Under the pieces are notes generated by a model, which was given only the letters and a program-made list of their open reading frames with translations, did no database searches and was not told the DNA's origin. Below are positions 61,647 to 64,000 of a stretch of DNA of 64,000 bases, one piece after another (the first letter of the stretch is position 1; each line of letters begins with the position of its first letter). The stretch is from Bacteroides oleiciplenus YIT 12058 (lineage in GTDB: Bacteria; Bacteroidota; Bacteroidia; Bacteroidales; Bacteroidaceae): NCBI RefSeq assembly GCF_000315485.1, contig NZ_JH992946.1, positions 124,001 to 188,000 of the forward strand, read 5' to 3'. The translations under genes and the position numbers were made by a program.

Positions 61647-61693
61647 CGATTTTAACATTAACAAAGGCTGATTGCTAATGAATTTATAATAAT

Positions 61694-62863
61694 ATGGTAC
61701 AAAAATTAGGAGAACACACGCGTATTGATGTAGCCGACGTGCTGCGCGGATTGGCCGTTATGGGCATCATTGTATTACATTCTATCGAGCATTTCAATTT
61801 CTATTCATTTCCTGATACATCTACCCAGAGCGCCTGGCTCAACTTTTCAGATAAGGCGATATGGGACGGACTTTTCTTTATGTTCGGAGGGAAAGCTTAT
61901 GCTGTTTTTGCTTTGCTGTTCGGTTTCAGCTTCTTCATTCAGGACAATAACCAACGCATGCGTGGTAAGGATTTCCGTTTGCGTTTCTGCTGGCGATTAG
62001 TGTTGTTATTCATTTTTGGTAATATAAATGCTGCATTCTTTACGGCCGAAGTACTGGTGCTCTACTCTTTGGTAGGTTTTATTCTGCCGCTCACCTGCCG
62101 GTTGAAGGATAAATGGTTATTTGTCCTGGCTTGTGTGTTGCTGATACAGCCGTTGCCACTTTATTATGTGATACGTGCTTGCATAGATTCCTCTTTTGTG
62201 ACACCTTCTATTCCTACGGGGAGTTTCTGGGGAGCTGCTTTCCAAGTCCAAAGCCACGGTACATTTCTCGAAACTGTGCGTGTGAATTTGTGGGAGGGAC
62301 AGATTGCCAGCCTTGCTTGGGCATGGGATCACGGACGTGTATTCCAGACTGCTGCTCTCTTCTTGTTCGGTCTGTTGATTGGACGTCGGGGACTTTTCCT
62401 GAAAGAAAACCTGAAAGTGTGGAATAAGGTGCTTTGTGGTGCCCTTATCGCTTTCTTTCCTTTGTACGGATTGGGTAATATGCTTCCGGATTTTATTACT
62501 AATAAATCCATTCTTGCCCCTCTCTCCCTTATCGTCACTTCACTTTCTAAGTTTTCATTTATGCTGATACTGGTGTCAGGTGTCATCCTTGCCTTCTACC
62601 GGACGAACTTGCACGGGTGGTTGATGAAGATTACTCCTTATGGTAAGATGAGTCTCACCAACTATATCACCCAAAGCATCATCGGCTCGCTGATTTTCTA
62701 TAATTGGGGGCTTGCTATGCACTCTCAGTTGGGTATTACCGCCAGCTTCCTGGTAGGTGTGCTTCTTTTCTTCGTCCAGTTTGCTTTCTGCTGCTGGTGG
62801 ATGAAGCGGCATGCTCATGGGCCGTTGGAGTACTTGTGGAAACGGGCGACTTGGTTGAAATGA
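61694..62863 (+). CDS. DUF418 family multi-pass membrane protein
   Basis: 389 aa with about ten TM helices. N-terminal RIDVADVLRGLAVMGIIVLH (the acyltransferase-like DxLRGxA start), KAYAVFALLFGFSFFIQ and the C-terminal DUF418 block KMSLTNYITQSIIGSLIFYN followed by GPLEYLWKRATW. The family is related to heparan-alpha-glucosaminide N-acetyltransferase-like membrane proteins; activity and substrate are unknown. Single gene, ended by a hairpin shared with the convergent Fic gene. Confidence 0.9.
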   Translation: MVQKLGEHTRIDVADVLRGLAVMGIIVLHSIEHFNFYSFPDTSTQSAWLNFSDKAIWDGLFFMFGGKAYAVFALLFGFSFFIQDNNQRMRGKDFRLRFCWRLVLLFIFGNINAAFFTAEVLVLYSLVGFILPLTCRLKDKWLFVLACVLLIQPLPLYYVIRACIDSSFVTPSIPTGSFWGAAFQVQSHGTFLETVRVNLWEGQIASLAWAWDHGRVFQTAALFLFGLLIGRRGLFLKENLKVWNKVLCGALIAFFPLYGLGNMLPDFITNKSILAPLSLIVTSLSKFSFMLILVSGVILAFYRTNLHGWLMKITPYGKMSLTNYITQSIIGSLIFYNWGLAMHSQLGITASFLVGVLLFFVQFAFCCWWMKRHAHGPLEYLWKRATWLK

Positions 62864-62873
62864 AATAAGCATG

Positions 62874-62915
62874 AAAGATCAGGATAGAATCATTGTATTT
62901 CTTTTCCTGATCTTT
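62874..62915. terminator. Bidirectional terminator between the DUF418 and Fic genes
   Basis: AAAGATCAGGA (62874-62884) pairs with TCCTGATCTTT (62905-62915); the 20-base loop contains T-rich sequence. Confidence 0.65.
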
Positions 62916-62950
62916 CTTGCAGACTCAATTCGTATTGCTATTGTCTAAAA

Positions 62951-63994
62951 TCAATTTTGCCTGCCAGTTATTTTCCAGATACCGTTTTTATCTGCACCTA
63001 TTCGGGTTAGAACGCCGCGTTCTTTAAGATTTGTAATATCTCTGCGGATAGTCCTTTCGTTTACATTAAGAGCGTTTGCAAGTTGATGGACAGTTATGTT
63101 TTCATTTTCTGCCATTAACTCTATGATTCGGTTTTCCCGACTTGTCGGTTTTACACGGACATTTTGATGGACATTTACACGGACATCTTTGTCCACTTTG
63201 ATGTCGTCGTCTATTGAGGATTGATAATTGTGAATCATTTGTTCCAAATTGCGAATATGCTCATCAAACATAAAGTTTCGGAATAACTCAATATCATCAT
63301 TCTCGCGCGTAGCAATAAGGGATTCTATATATTCGGCTTTGTGATTCTTGTTTATATTAGTTGGTATGATGCCAAACTCTAATTGTAGCTGATTCATTAA
63401 TAAGCGAGACATTCTGCCGTTGCCGTCAGCCCAGGGATGAATCGTTACCAGTTGGAAGTGGGCATCAAAACTCAGTTTGTAGCACTCAATAATATCCTCT
63501 TTGATTAGAGCTTTCCGCCTTTGATTTATGCTTTCGCAAAGTTCTGCTAATCTGATAGGGACTTTCGAATAATTCATATACGAGCGTCCTCCTGTTCCTG
63601 CCGTAACATTTAGCAGGCGTAAATCACCATTTGCTGATGAAAATTCTCCTAAGGCAGTTTGATAGGTTGTTCCTGTATTTTTTAGGACTATGGAAGATAG
63701 CTGCTTTAACATATTGATGGAAATATCACTATGATTTTTAGCGAAAACAATGGATTGTTCGTATGCCGCCTTTAAATCTAAGTTCATCAACTGCTCTGCC
63801 ATAGAACGGCCTTTAGCACTGATACCTTCATCAAATAGTAGTTGGTTCTCAACTTCTGTAACTGTAGACCCTTCAATGGCTGTGGAATGAGTAATAATAG
63901 AGTAGAGATAGAATTTGTCATAATCTATCTGTTTGTCTATACCTAACTCTTTAAATTGAGCCAATAAGGATAATATCTTCAGTTCTCTATTCAT
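62951..63994 (-). CDS. Fic family protein with C-terminal winged-helix domain
   Basis: 347 aa from the ATG at 63992-63994; the window ends 6 bases upstream, so a longer N-terminus cannot be excluded. The Fic motif is HPWADGNGRMSR (186-197), the AMP-transferase loop. The inhibitory motif STAIEG (Ser37-x3-Glu41-Gly42) lies at the N-terminus, as in class II self-inhibited Fic proteins. The C-terminus (about 280-347) is a DeoR-like winged helix: LANALNVNERTIRRDITNLK. Predicted to AMPylate protein targets and bind DNA. Targets unknown; no antitoxin gene is visible beside it in the window. Confidence 0.93.
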   Translation of the reverse strand: MNRELKILSLLAQFKELGIDKQIDYDKFYLYSIITHSTAIEGSTVTEVENQLLFDEGISAKGRSMAEQLMNLDLKAAYEQSIVFAKNHSDISINMLKQLSSIVLKNTGTTYQTALGEFSSANGDLRLLNVTAGTGGRSYMNYSKVPIRLAELCESINQRRKALIKEDIIECYKLSFDAHFQLVTIHPWADGNGRMSRLLMNQLQLEFGIIPTNINKNHKAEYIESLIATRENDDIELFRNFMFDEHIRNLEQMIHNYQSSIDDDIKVDKDVRVNVHQNVRVKPTSRENRIIELMAENENITVHQLANALNVNERTIRRDITNLKERGVLTRIGADKNGIWKITGRQN

Positions 63995-64000
63995 GATTCG

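Overview
The window looks like the chromosome of a gut Bacteroides or a very close relative. Evidence: many promoters of the Bacteroidales type (TTTG, about 19-21 bases, then TAnnTTTG), a SusC/SusD polysaccharide utilisation locus (PUL), the long form of IspG, a C-terminal TonB-type barrel fold in several proteins, and many Sec/lipoprotein signals. It is ordinary housekeeping DNA interrupted by two accessory regions.

Layout. 1-4094 (minus): an operon of two overlapping rhomboid proteases, an endonuclease/exonuclease/phosphatase (EEP) family membrane protein and an M3 peptidase cut by the window edge. 4231-6581 (plus): an HU-type DNA-binding protein and argS. 6597-9004 (minus): topA. 9089-13849 (minus): a large TPR protein followed by a plugless outer-membrane barrel. 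13917-14545 (minus): a NUDIX hydrolase. 14445-15274: an 830-base gene-free stretch holding a long imperfect palindrome and the terminator of the next locus.

15117-28474 (minus) is the first accessory region: a polymorphic-toxin locus. A 385-aa secreted protein with a type IX-like sorting tail lies 24 bases before a complete 2076-aa RHS protein. The RHS protein overlaps a candidate membrane immunity gene. Downstream lie displaced RHS 3' ends (orphan tips) with different C-terminal toxins: a JAB-like toxin and a permuted papain-like toxin. Each is followed by a small AT-rich candidate immunity gene. Further out are a 46-codon pretoxin remnant and a truncated immunity paralogue. The shared RHS core is present three times at high identity, which points to growth by recombination.

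28762-31325 (plus): a lipoprotein, a DEDD exonuclease, an inositol-monophosphatase family enzyme and comF. 31404-31663 (minus): two identical tRNA-Asn genes. 31663-34434 (plus): a PfkB/adenosine-type kinase and an S41 peptidase.

34446-53702 (plus) is the second accessory region, a PUL. It has a membrane-spanning propeller/Y_Y_Y/HTH regulator, a GH3 beta-glucosidase, a 217-base MITE-like palindromic insertion, SusC, SusD, a LamG lipoprotein, two GH144-type glucanases, an EEP lipoprotein, a sulfatase-superfamily enzyme, a GH43-type protein with a discoidin domain, and an alpha/beta-hydrolase. GH3 plus GH144 points to beta-1,2-glucan. The EEP, sulfatase-like and esterase genes suggest that a substituted glucan is the natural substrate (inference).

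53734-58977 (minus): ispG, purE, gcvH, a PAP2-family protein and rpoN, with heptad-repeat hairpins in the spacers. 59055-60546 (plus): an aminopeptidase P family gene. 60634-61512 (minus): a PepSY-like lipoprotein. 61639-62863 (plus): a DUF418 membrane protein. 62951-63994 (minus): a Fic protein at the window edge.
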